From Bacteroides sp. (GTDB lineage Bacteria > Bacteroidota > Bacteroidia > Bacteroidales > UBA7960), in contig JAZBOS010000102.1 in assembly GCA_036351255.1 (NCBI GenBank), forward strand, positions 1 to 47,143: a stretch of DNA of 47,143 nt, in the 5' to 3' direction. The position numbers and the translations under genes are program-made. The notes under the pieces were generated by a model. The model saw nothing but the letters and a program-made list of their open reading frames with translations, did no database searches and was not told the origin of the DNA. Position 1 is the stretch's first letter. The number at the start of each line of letters is the position of its first letter. Shown here piece by piece: positions 25,788 through 33,547 of the stretch.

Positions 25788-27305
25788 ATGCACCTCAAGA
25801 GGCTATTCATTGGGGCAGCCTTTCTGCTCCTGTCGTTTTTCGTTAACAACCAGGCTGTCCAGGCACAACTTATTCCAAGGGAGATGCGCGGCGTGTGGGT
25901 AGCCACCGTAGCCAATATCGACTGGCCATCCAAACCCGGACTGGATGTTGAGACCCAGCAAAAAGAAGCCCTTGCCATTCTTGATCAGCAACAGGCCCTT
26001 GGAATGAATGCCATTTTTTTCCAGGTGCGCCCCGCCGCTGATGCCTTTTTCGCCTCTTCTCTTGAGCCCTGGTCACGTTTCCTGACCGGCAAGCAAGGGA
26101 ATGCACCACAACCCTTTTACGATCCTCTGGCATTCTGGATTACCGAAGCCCATAAACGGGGCCTTGAACTGCATGCCTGGCTCAATCCCTTTCGTGCCAC
26201 CTTTAGTCCCGGAGAATATCTTCACCCCTCCCATGTCTTCAATCAGCATCCCGAATGGCTGCTGCAATATGGCGAGCGCTACTATTTTGATCCGGGAATC
26301 CCTGAAGTGCGCAGGCATTTACAACTGGTAGTAGCCGACATGGTTTCAAGATATGATATTGATGGCATTCATTTCGACGATTATTTCTATCCCTATCCAA
26401 TTGCAGGGATTGATTTCCCCGATACCCTATCCTTCAGACAATATGGATCAGATATTCCCGAAAAACGGGGTGACTGGCGCCGGGGGAATGTGAGCCAGGT
26501 AATCCGTTCACTCAACGACACCATAAAACATCTGAAGCCTTGGGTAAAATTCGGCGTCAGCCCATTTGGGGTATGGCGTAACAAGGCCAGTGATCCCAAG
26601 GGATCAGACACCCGTGCAGGGGTTGAATGCTACGACGACCTGTATGCTGATATCCTTTTGTGGGAGCACCAGGGCTGGGTTGACTATGTTTTACCCCAGA
26701 TTTACTGGACCACGCAGGATGTTCCTGCCAATTTCACCAAGCTAATCCACTGGTGGGATCAGACCATCCATAACCGCCATCTTTACATCGGCCACGCCCT
26801 CTATAAGATCAACCCTGCCGTACCCTATTGGGAAAATGCCTCCGAGATCCCCGATCAGATTCGCCTGACCCGAAGCCTTAAATCTACTCTGGGCAGTGTT
26901 TTCTTCAGCCAGAAGCATTTCAGCCGCAGCGACTTATTGGGGGTAGGCGACAGCATCCACAGCGATTTCTATTGCAGACAAGCCCTGACACCCGGTATGC
27001 AATGGATCGATACCCTGCCTCCCCTGCCCGTTTTCAACATACAGCGACAAAGACGCAATCTGAATTGGTTTACTCAGCAAGAAGAAGATTTGTTGAATGA
27101 AAGCCAGCGATACGTGATCTATCTGGAGCCCCTCACCAAAAAAGGCCAGGCATGTGGTCCGGTATGGTTCATAACCGGCGAGAAAAATTTGACCCTACCC
27201 CGTCGCCCCTTCTTTCAGCGCACCCGTTTTGACCTTAGCATCATCGCCGTGGACCGCCTGAGCAACACCAGCCCAAAAAGTGAACGGCTAAAGGTGAGAT
27301 ATTAA
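25788..27305 (+). CDS. Exported GHL10-family glycosyl hydrolase (DigH-like)
   Basis: A 505-residue protein with a signal peptide (1-26, ending VQAQ). The body is the GHL10/DUF187 glycosyl-hydrolase-like TIM barrel, with MRGVWVATVANIDWPS at the start, FFQVRPAADAFF, LHAWLNPFR, the acidic motif DGIHFDDYFYPYP (about 190-203) and DYVLPQIYW. E. coli DigH (YddW), of the same family, cuts glycan strands of peptidoglycan that lack stem peptides; a similar cell-wall role is likely. The last ~120 residues form a beta domain. The gene ends 11 bases from the stop of the convergent msrB gene; a TTCTCAC repeat fills the junction. Confidence 0.88.
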   Translation: MHLKRLFIGAAFLLLSFFVNNQAVQAQLIPREMRGVWVATVANIDWPSKPGLDVETQQKEALAILDQQQALGMNAIFFQVRPAADAFFASSLEPWSRFLTGKQGNAPQPFYDPLAFWITEAHKRGLELHAWLNPFRATFSPGEYLHPSHVFNQHPEWLLQYGERYYFDPGIPEVRRHLQLVVADMVSRYDIDGIHFDDYFYPYPIAGIDFPDTLSFRQYGSDIPEKRGDWRRGNVSQVIRSLNDTIKHLKPWVKFGVSPFGVWRNKASDPKGSDTRAGVECYDDLYADILLWEHQGWVDYVLPQIYWTTQDVPANFTKLIHWWDQTIHNRHLYIGHALYKINPAVPYWENASEIPDQIRLTRSLKSTLGSVFFSQKHFSRSDLLGVGDSIHSDFYCRQALTPGMQWIDTLPPLPVFNIQRQRRNLNWFTQQEEDLLNESQRYVIYLEPLTKKGQACGPVWFITGEKNLTLPRRPFFQRTRFDLSIIAVDRLSNTSPKSERLKVRY

Positions 27306-27306
27306 T

Positions 27307-27327
27307 TTCTCACTTCTCACTTCTCAC
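27307..27327. repeat. TTCTCAC heptamer array (3 units)
   Basis: Three exact TTCTCAC units lie at the junction of two convergent genes. The array reaches into msrB and supplies its stop codon (TGA on the minus strand, 27317-27319). Confidence 0.7.
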
Positions 27328-27922
27328 CTCTCTTAATAAAGGCATCCACCGCTTTCTTCTCCTCCTCGGAGGCAAGCGAGGCCATATATTCTTTTACCAG
27401 TGCTGGAGGTTCTTCTTCAATGCCAACAAAGATCATTGCCCCGCTGTTCATGCAATAGCGCAACCCGGTAGGAGGCGGTCCGTCGTTAAAGAGGTGCCCC
27501 AGGTGTGACCCGCTGCGCGAATCGACCACTTCGGTGCGTATCATACCGTGAGAACGGTCGGTACGATAAAACACGGCACCGGGAACTATCGGCTCAAAGA
27601 AACTGGGCCAGCCGCAGCCAGAATCGTATTTGGTATCCGAAATAAACAAGGGTTGTCCGGTGGCTGCCGAATAATAAATGCCGGCTTGCTTATTGTCGAA
27701 ATATTCCCCCGTAAAGGGCCTCTCAGTGCCTGCATTCCGGAGGATATAATACGAATCGGGGCCCAGCAGTGCTTTCCATTCCGCTTCCGTTCGCTTTACA
27801 TCATAGCTCCCGGGGTCATTGTCTTTTATCTTAACGGTCATATCATTCGTTCGGTTTGGTTGCTGACAATGAACGAACAAGGGAATGCTCATCATCAGCA
27901 ACAGGGTTATTATGCGACTCAT
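27317..27922 (-). CDS. msrB: Exported peptide-methionine (R)-S-oxide reductase
   Basis: A 201-residue MsrB with an N-terminal signal sequence; C19 is in FVHC, a poor lipobox, so it may be secreted rather than lipidated. MsrB reduces methionine-R-sulfoxide in oxidised proteins. The catalytic cysteine is C157 (GLRYCMNSGAMIF) and the probable recycling cysteine is C103 in SGCGWPSF. The zinc-binding C-x2-C pairs of many MsrBs are absent: the first is replaced by S85 and T88 (YYSAATG). The enzyme is therefore the zinc-free type and would repair proteins in the envelope. The gene ends within a heptamer repeat shared with the convergent DigH-like gene. Confidence 0.92.
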   Translation of the reverse strand: MSRIITLLLMMSIPLFVHCQQPNRTNDMTVKIKDNDPGSYDVKRTEAEWKALLGPDSYYILRNAGTERPFTGEYFDNKQAGIYYSAATGQPLFISDTKYDSGCGWPSFFEPIVPGAVFYRTDRSHGMIRTEVVDSRSGSHLGHLFNDGPPPTGLRYCMNSGAMIFVGIEEEPPALVKEYMASLASEEEKKAVDAFIKRGEK

Positions 27923-28050
27923 ATCCTTTAAGTTTATAAAAACGTCTTATAAATTAAACACGCTAATGAAAAGCTTGTTCATAAGCCTCCTTTCATTGGC
28001 AAAGAAATCCACAGGCATATTTTCAGGGTTCCAATGAATTGTTTAAATTT

Positions 28051-28105
28051 ACCATCGGGAGTTGCTGAAAACGCTCCTTCCTCTTGCACCCTAACTCCCA
28101 ATGGT
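28051..28105 (+). promoter_or_regulatory. Inverted repeat upstream of the ferredoxin/AOR operon
   Basis: ACCATCGGGAGTT (28051-28063) and AACTCCCAATGGT (28093-28105) are 13-base arms with one mismatch and a 29-base spacer, 34 bases before the ferredoxin start codon. It may be a leader stem-loop or a regulator binding site. No known riboswitch is recognised. Confidence 0.35.
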
Positions 28106-28139
28106 GGTCATTTCCCATCATCCTTAAAATCGCCAGAAA

Positions 28140-28817
28140 ATGAATGAAATCAAGGAAACCCAAACCAGGCGTGATTTTATTAGAAAAATGGCCTTTGGAA
28201 CAGGCGGCCTGGTGCTGCTGGGCAACTTCGGGGTGGTTTTCCGCCTCCAGGGTGCCACGTCCAACGTGATCAAAGGCATTGTGGTCGACTTCACCAAATG
28301 TACCGGGTGTCGAACCTGCGAAACCGTATGCTCAGCCTTTAACCACCCCTTAGATTTAGATGGCGAAACCGTTCTGGGACTGGGTAATCCCTGGTTGTCA
28401 AACATCAAAGTCCATTGGTTCAATCCCGACGTCGACATCCCCATGGTTTGCGCGCTTTGTGACGACGCCCCCTGCATCGAAGCCTGTCCCGTTGAACCCG
28501 ATGCGGTAACCGGACGTAAAGCCATGTATCATGACCCGCTGACCCGAACCGTGCGCAACAACCCAGGAATCTGCATCGGCTGCGGACGCTGTGCCAGGGC
28601 CTGCCGTTCGCAGCGTACCGGCGTTATCCAGATGAGTGCCAATCGCAGGCCTTTCGGCATGTGCAATTTGTGTAACGGCGATCCCCAATGCGTGAAACAT
28701 TGCCCATTCGATGCCCTTCAGTATGTTGAATACACCGGCAACCAGAATTTCAGGGGCTTACCGCCAGATGCCATTGCACGCATCCTCATCAAGCAGTTCT
28801 ACGATATGGACTTGTAG
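28140..28817 (+). CDS. Tat-exported 16-cysteine ferredoxin (DmsB/YdhY-like)
   Basis: A 225-residue electron-transfer subunit. The N-terminus has a twin-arginine signal (TRRDFIRKM, then a hydrophobic stretch to about residue 34). Four [4Fe-4S] motifs follow: C54/57/60/64, C104/107/112/116, C145/148/151/155 and C175/178/184/188. All 16 cysteines are intact. The order and spacing match the four-cluster subunits of the DMSO-reductase beta family. The AOR-family gene starts 60 bases later, and this pairing resembles E. coli ydhY-ydhV. A Tat signal implies the folded ferredoxin reaches the periplasm, while the AOR partner has no signal of its own; whether the two meet is an open question. Confidence 0.85.
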   Translation: MNEIKETQTRRDFIRKMAFGTGGLVLLGNFGVVFRLQGATSNVIKGIVVDFTKCTGCRTCETVCSAFNHPLDLDGETVLGLGNPWLSNIKVHWFNPDVDIPMVCALCDDAPCIEACPVEPDAVTGRKAMYHDPLTRTVRNNPGICIGCGRCARACRSQRTGVIQMSANRRPFGMCNLCNGDPQCVKHCPFDALQYVEYTGNQNFRGLPPDAIARILIKQFYDMDL

Positions 28818-28877
28818 AACGATTTCGCCGGATGTTTCAATGTCCCCTTTTCATTCATCAAACTAATCAAAGAACTT

Positions 28878-30689
28878 ATGAGCACCCAAGGATATTTCGG
28901 AATTTTACTGGATGTTAATCTCTCCACCCGCCAGATAAACCGTTTCCAGGTCCCCGAGGAAGACCTCAGGCTCTTTGTGGGCGGAAGAGGCTTGGGGATG
29001 AAGATCCTGTGGGACAGACTCCCGGAACCAGGCATCGACCCCCTCGATCCGGTCAATCCCCTGATGATCATGCCCGGACCCTTTTCTGGCCTGCCCATAC
29101 CCTCTTCTTCACGCACCACTGTAATCTGCAAATCACCCCGCACCTCCCCCATCCAGTCACCCCACCCCAACGCATCCTCCATCAGTTACTCAAGTATGGG
29201 TGGCTTCATTGGTCCCGAGATCCGCTTTGCAGGATACGATGGCATTATTATCCAGGGTAAAGCCGATCATCCGGTTTACCTTTACATCAACAACGACAAG
29301 GTAGAAATCCGCGATGCCACTGAATTCTGGGGAATGGGCACCGATACATTCGACAAAAAATTCATTGAGCACCTTGGCGACCGTCGCTTTCGCACCTGTT
29401 ACATAGGTCCCGCCGGCGAGCAGCTCAACCCCATGGCCTGCATCATCAACACCGCTGCCCGTGCTGCAGGCCGGGGAGGCACCGGCTGTGTGATGGGATC
29501 CAAAAACCTTAAAGCTATCGCTGTCAGGGGAACCGGTATGCCAAATATCGCAGACCAGAAACGCTTTCAGGAACTACTGCAGAAATCCAGAAGAGCCTTT
29601 GCCGAGAACACCGAAAGGCGCGACAACTGGAGGGAGGAAGGCACTGCAGGGGCCTTGACCTCATCGAGCGAAAATGGCACCCAGGCTGTAAAAAATTACC
29701 AGGAAGGTTCCTTCGAACACATCCACAAAATTGGTGCCAAAACAGCTCGCGAGCAGGTGTGGAAACGTAATTTTTCCTGTTACTGCTGCCCCCTTGCCTG
29801 TAAGAAAAGCGGCAACGCCAAAGGCGCATATGGAGGACTGGTCCACGACAGCCCCGAATACGAAACCGGCACCATGCTGGGCGCAAATCTCCTGATAGAT
29901 GACCTCAACGCCCTCAATTACGCCATCGGCATTACCGACGACTATGGAATGGATATTATCTCGGTGGGCAACGCCATCGGTTTCCTGACAGAAGCCTATG
30001 AGAAAAATCTTATCGACAAGAATTTCCTTGAAGGCATTGAATTGAACTGGGGCAATGCAGATGCTGCCATTCAAATGATCCACCGGATGGGCAAAATGGA
30101 AGGCATCGGCAAGGATGCCTCGAAAGGGGTCAAACACCTTGCAGGCATTATCGGAAAAGATTCTGAGAAGTTTGCCATCCACGTGAAAGGTCACGAGCTG
30201 GCTGCCTGGAACGTACATAAGAACCCCGGCTGGTTTGGTATCTCCTACGCCACCTGTAACCGGGGGGCTTGTCACATGCACGGTGGAAATGCCTCTGCTC
30301 AGAACCAACTGGCCCTTCGCGACTCCATCGGCGCCTGCAGCTTCGCCAGCAGCTGGTTCCGCGAAGATCTGGCCTTCCATCATTTTATGAATGCCATCAC
30401 CGGCATCGACTGGACTGCAGAGTCATTTGAAAGAGCCGGCGAACGCATTATCAACCTCGAACGCCATTTCAACCATAGGGAAGGCTTCTCTCGGCACGAC
30501 GACTGGATCCCCGACCGTTTCTTCGAGGACGCCCCTACCAGCGGACCTTCCAACGGGATGACCGTGGATCGCGAAGCTTTTAACAAAATGCTCGATGAAT
30601 ACTACACCCAGCGCGGCTGGAATACGGATACTGCATCCCCGGGAAAAGAAAAAATGGAAGAACTGGATCTGGGGTTTCTTTTGGGCTGA
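28878..30689 (+). CDS. Aldehyde ferredoxin oxidoreductase-family enzyme (W/Mo-pterin)
   Basis: A 603-residue enzyme of the AOR family, which carries a bis-pyranopterin tungsten or molybdenum cofactor and one [4Fe-4S] cluster. The N-terminal domain (GGRGLGMKIL, GPFSGLPIPSSSR) is the pterin-binding AOR-N fold. The cluster ligands are visible as C301-x2-C304-x3-C308 (CYCCPLAC) and C487 (DSIGAC). AGRGGTGCVMGSKNLKAI is a typical family block. The substrate could be an aldehyde, another carboxylic acid/aldehyde couple or something else (YdhV and BamB belong to the wider family). It sits downstream of the four-cluster ferredoxin as a two-gene unit. No cofactor-synthesis gene is in the window. Confidence 0.92.
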   Translation: MSTQGYFGILLDVNLSTRQINRFQVPEEDLRLFVGGRGLGMKILWDRLPEPGIDPLDPVNPLMIMPGPFSGLPIPSSSRTTVICKSPRTSPIQSPHPNASSISYSSMGGFIGPEIRFAGYDGIIIQGKADHPVYLYINNDKVEIRDATEFWGMGTDTFDKKFIEHLGDRRFRTCYIGPAGEQLNPMACIINTAARAAGRGGTGCVMGSKNLKAIAVRGTGMPNIADQKRFQELLQKSRRAFAENTERRDNWREEGTAGALTSSSENGTQAVKNYQEGSFEHIHKIGAKTAREQVWKRNFSCYCCPLACKKSGNAKGAYGGLVHDSPEYETGTMLGANLLIDDLNALNYAIGITDDYGMDIISVGNAIGFLTEAYEKNLIDKNFLEGIELNWGNADAAIQMIHRMGKMEGIGKDASKGVKHLAGIIGKDSEKFAIHVKGHELAAWNVHKNPGWFGISYATCNRGACHMHGGNASAQNQLALRDSIGACSFASSWFREDLAFHHFMNAITGIDWTAESFERAGERIINLERHFNHREGFSRHDDWIPDRFFEDAPTSGPSNGMTVDREAFNKMLDEYYTQRGWNTDTASPGKEKMEELDLGFLLG

Positions 30690-30733
30690 CAGAAACCAAA
30701 TGAATTTGACTTTTTAGGCTGATCTAAGCTGAC

Positions 30734-32332
30734 ATGAAACAAAAACTACTGTATTTTCTCCTTGCGTTGCTGTTCAGCTGCGGGATCTCCGGCCAAAGCG
30801 ATTTCGATTATTCCCTCAGTCTAGTGCCTGTCGATGTGCCAGATTTTTCGGGTTTGCATTCTTACGCCTTTGGCCAGCACAACGGTAAATGGCTGCTGAT
30901 TGGTGGGAGAAGTGAAGGCATCCATGCCCGCCAGCCCTGGGCAAGCTTTCCGGCACAGGCTAACAACACCGATTTGCTGGTGATTGATGTGGTTAGCCTT
31001 GAAACCTGGTCTGCCTCCGTTAACACCTTGTCCATCGGCCTGCGTGAACAGTTGCAATCAACGAATATGAACTTCTTCCAGGATGTCGATACCCTTTACC
31101 TCATCGGCGGTTATGCCTATGCTGAAAGCGCCGGCGATCACATTACATTCCCTGACTTAACCACTGTGGAAGTCTCAGGGCTAATCAATGCCATCATAAA
31201 CGACGAACCCATCCAGGGCTTTTTCAAACAAACCAGTGACGAGGTCTTTGCCGTGACGGGCGGCCAGCTCGGGAAAATTGACGATACTTTTTACCTTGTG
31301 GGCGGCCAGCGTTTCGATGGTAGATACAACCCCATGAACAACCCGACCTTTATTCAGGAATACACCAACCAGATCCGCAAGTTCACCATCGATAATAGCG
31401 GCAGCTCACCCGTTTTCAGTCATTACGAAGCCATTACAGATCCTGTTCATTTGAGGCGGAGGGATTACAACCTGCTGCCCCAGGTTTTTGAAGATGGCAC
31501 CCTGGGTTACACCATCTCCTCCGGAGTCTTCCAGTTGAATTTCGACCTGCCCTTCCTCTACCCTGTTGAAATCAGGAAAGATGGTTATACACCCATTACC
31601 AGCTTTAACCAATACCTGAGCAACTACCACGGAGCCAAGGTTAGTTTACACGACAGCCAGCAGAATCAAATGCATTCCTTATTCTTTGGGGGAATCAGCC
31701 AGTATTATTACGAAGGCGACGAAATGATGCAGGATGACCTGGTGCCTTTTGTGCAAACCATTAGCCGACTTACCCGTTTATCCAACGGCACCTGGCACGA
31801 GTTCCGCTTCCCCTTTGATATGCCTTTTTTTCAGGGCGCCAGCGCTGAATTTATCCCCAACCGTGAGCTGCCCCACTTCCCCAATGAAGTGATCAAATTA
31901 AGCGAGATCAAGGCCGACACCATTCTGCTCGGCCACGTGGTGGGCGGCATCTTCAGCTCCTCAGCAAACCCATTTAGCTTTAACCAGACCGGGGAAACCG
32001 AAGCCGATTATTCCATATTTGAAGTATGGCTGATCAGGGATTCCGCCACCGGGGTTTTTCCCGTTAACGGGCAAAACCCGTATGAGGTGGAAGTGTTTCC
32101 TCAGCCAGCAAAAGACCAGGTGAACATCCGTTATGAACTGCCCTCCCCCGTTTCAACTGAATATTTTATCACAAACACCGATGGCAGGATCATCAAAAAA
32201 GGCTTCTTTACAAATCAGGCTGCAGGAAATAACCTTCAGACACTGCCGCTGGAAGGGAACCCCGGATTGTATTTTATCACCCTGATCTTTGAACACAGGT
32301 TTTTCGTGACAAAAAAAATCCTGAAACAATGA
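30734..32332 (+). CDS. T9SS-secreted Kelch-like beta-propeller protein
   Basis: A 532-residue protein with a signal peptide (about 1-21, ending ISGQ). Kelch-style blades recur (GKWLLIGGRSEG, DTLYLIGGYAY, DTFYLVGGQRF), each with a double Gly after hydrophobic residues. The last ~80 residues form a T9SS type A sorting domain (VEVFPQPAKDQVNI, GLYFITLIF, TKKILKQ), so the protein is expected on the cell surface. It begins 44 bases after the AOR gene; no terminator is seen between, so co-transcription is possible but a functional link is not evident. Confidence 0.82.
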   Translation: MKQKLLYFLLALLFSCGISGQSDFDYSLSLVPVDVPDFSGLHSYAFGQHNGKWLLIGGRSEGIHARQPWASFPAQANNTDLLVIDVVSLETWSASVNTLSIGLREQLQSTNMNFFQDVDTLYLIGGYAYAESAGDHITFPDLTTVEVSGLINAIINDEPIQGFFKQTSDEVFAVTGGQLGKIDDTFYLVGGQRFDGRYNPMNNPTFIQEYTNQIRKFTIDNSGSSPVFSHYEAITDPVHLRRRDYNLLPQVFEDGTLGYTISSGVFQLNFDLPFLYPVEIRKDGYTPITSFNQYLSNYHGAKVSLHDSQQNQMHSLFFGGISQYYYEGDEMMQDDLVPFVQTISRLTRLSNGTWHEFRFPFDMPFFQGASAEFIPNRELPHFPNEVIKLSEIKADTILLGHVVGGIFSSSANPFSFNQTGETEADYSIFEVWLIRDSATGVFPVNGQNPYEVEVFPQPAKDQVNIRYELPSPVSTEYFITNTDGRIIKKGFFTNQAAGNNLQTLPLEGNPGLYFITLIFEHRFFVTKKILKQ

Positions 32333-32437
32333 CAGGGCTTTTTTGTCAGGTAATGTCACGAAAAATGACTGAAATGTCAGAAATAAAAAGCATGTTTTTC
32401 CGCAATCTTCATGACATTCAATAAAAAACATGACATT

Positions 32438-32719
32438 ATGATTTTATACAGCAAACAAAACATCCATAAATGGGCCTGGTGGAAAAATAAGCCCATATTC
32501 CTGTTTTGCATCACCTCCGGATTGCTTTTCGCCCTGGGGGTGACCATCCTGAGCCTGCTGATCAAATTATGCGGAAACCCTGACATCAATATCTGGCGAA
32601 ACACCTGGCCTGTGCTGGCTGGCAGTTTCGTGTCAGGATCCCTTTTCTCCATCATCCTCTGGTATCAGAACGACGACCGCTACCGTGAATGGTTAAAAAA
32701 GAAAGAAAAGCCTTCTTGA
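32438..32719 (+). CDS. Small two-TM membrane protein
   Basis: About 93 residues from ATG 32438 (an in-frame ATG at 32411 would add nine). Two hydrophobic segments, FLFCITSGLLFALGVTILSL and VLAGSFVSGSLFSIIL, flank a short loop; the start is aromatic and basic, and the tail is highly charged (DDRYREWLKKKEKPS). The family is not recognised. Its stop lies 4 bases before the methyltransferase start, so the two genes are almost certainly co-transcribed and translationally coupled. Confidence 0.6.
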   Translation: MILYSKQNIHKWAWWKNKPIFLFCITSGLLFALGVTILSLLIKLCGNPDINIWRNTWPVLAGSFVSGSLFSIILWYQNDDRYREWLKKKEKPS

Positions 32720-32723
32720 CAAT

Positions 32724-33353
32724 ATGCCTGTACAAGAGGACTATAATGCCTGGGCCTGGCAATACGACAGCAGCGAAAACAAAACCCGCGATCTGGAAGC
32801 CTTTGCCTTGAGCAATGCCATCGGAAAGCTAAAGTTTGATTCTTGCCTCGAACTGGGATGCGGAACCGGCAAGAACACCCGCTTCCTGCTCTCCCGGGCA
32901 TCAAGGGTCGTGGCGGTGGACTTTTCTAAGGAAATGCTGGCCATCGCAAGGGAGAAACTCAGAGAGCAGCCCGTGAACTTCATCCAGGCTGATATCGCCA
33001 AACCCTGGAATATCGCTACCCAGGCCTTTGACCTGATCACCTTCAGCCTGGTCCTCGAACACATTGAAGACTTGAACCACGTTTTCAGCGAGGCCAGCCT
33101 GAGAATGAAACCCAATGGCTTCCTTTACCTTGGCGAGCTCCATCCCTTCAAGCAGTACACCGGCTCAAAGGCACGTTTTGAAAACACCAAAGGCACAACG
33201 GTGCTTAGCTGCTTTACTCACAACATCTCCGATTTCACACAGGTTGCCAAATCCCATGGCTTTTCCATTTTGGATATCCGGGAATATTTCGATGAAAACG
33301 ACCAGGGAAACATTCCCCGAATCCTTTCCCTGCTGTTCCGCTTTGGAGCATAA
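32724..33353 (+). CDS. Class I SAM-dependent methyltransferase
   Basis: A 209-residue methyltransferase. Motif I is LELGCGTGKNT (about 42-52), followed by VVAVDFS (motif II acidic residue), the post-II region FIQADIAKPW, and LITFSLVLEHIED (motif IV/UbiE-BioC style). The subfamily lies near the UbiE/BioC-type small-molecule methyltransferases; the substrate is unknown. It is coupled to the small membrane protein gene upstream. Confidence 0.85.
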   Translation: MPVQEDYNAWAWQYDSSENKTRDLEAFALSNAIGKLKFDSCLELGCGTGKNTRFLLSRASRVVAVDFSKEMLAIAREKLREQPVNFIQADIAKPWNIATQAFDLITFSLVLEHIEDLNHVFSEASLRMKPNGFLYLGELHPFKQYTGSKARFENTKGTTVLSCFTHNISDFTQVAKSHGFSILDIREYFDENDQGNIPRILSLLFRFGA

Positions 33354-33547
33354 GACCAGCTCTGATCTGCGAACCACCTAAACCAGCCGATGTTTATGAG
33401 CTGGAAGTTACCCGCAAACAGGCTTCCAGACTGCATTTCCCACCTTTCTTTTCTTTTTAATCTGGAAAACAATGACTAACTTTACATTTCTAGAAGGAAT
33501 TTAAAACCTACCCATTTTACCCCTAATTATCATTCAAATTTTTTATC

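Noticed and set aside
29661..30383. 240-codon minus-strand frame inside the AOR gene
   Set aside because: Antisense shadow; the plus strand encodes conserved AOR blocks with cluster cysteines.
32333..32410. TGACA...TGTCA elements after the Kelch-like gene
   Set aside because: Arms of five bases or fewer, irregular spacing; no convincing terminator or operator.
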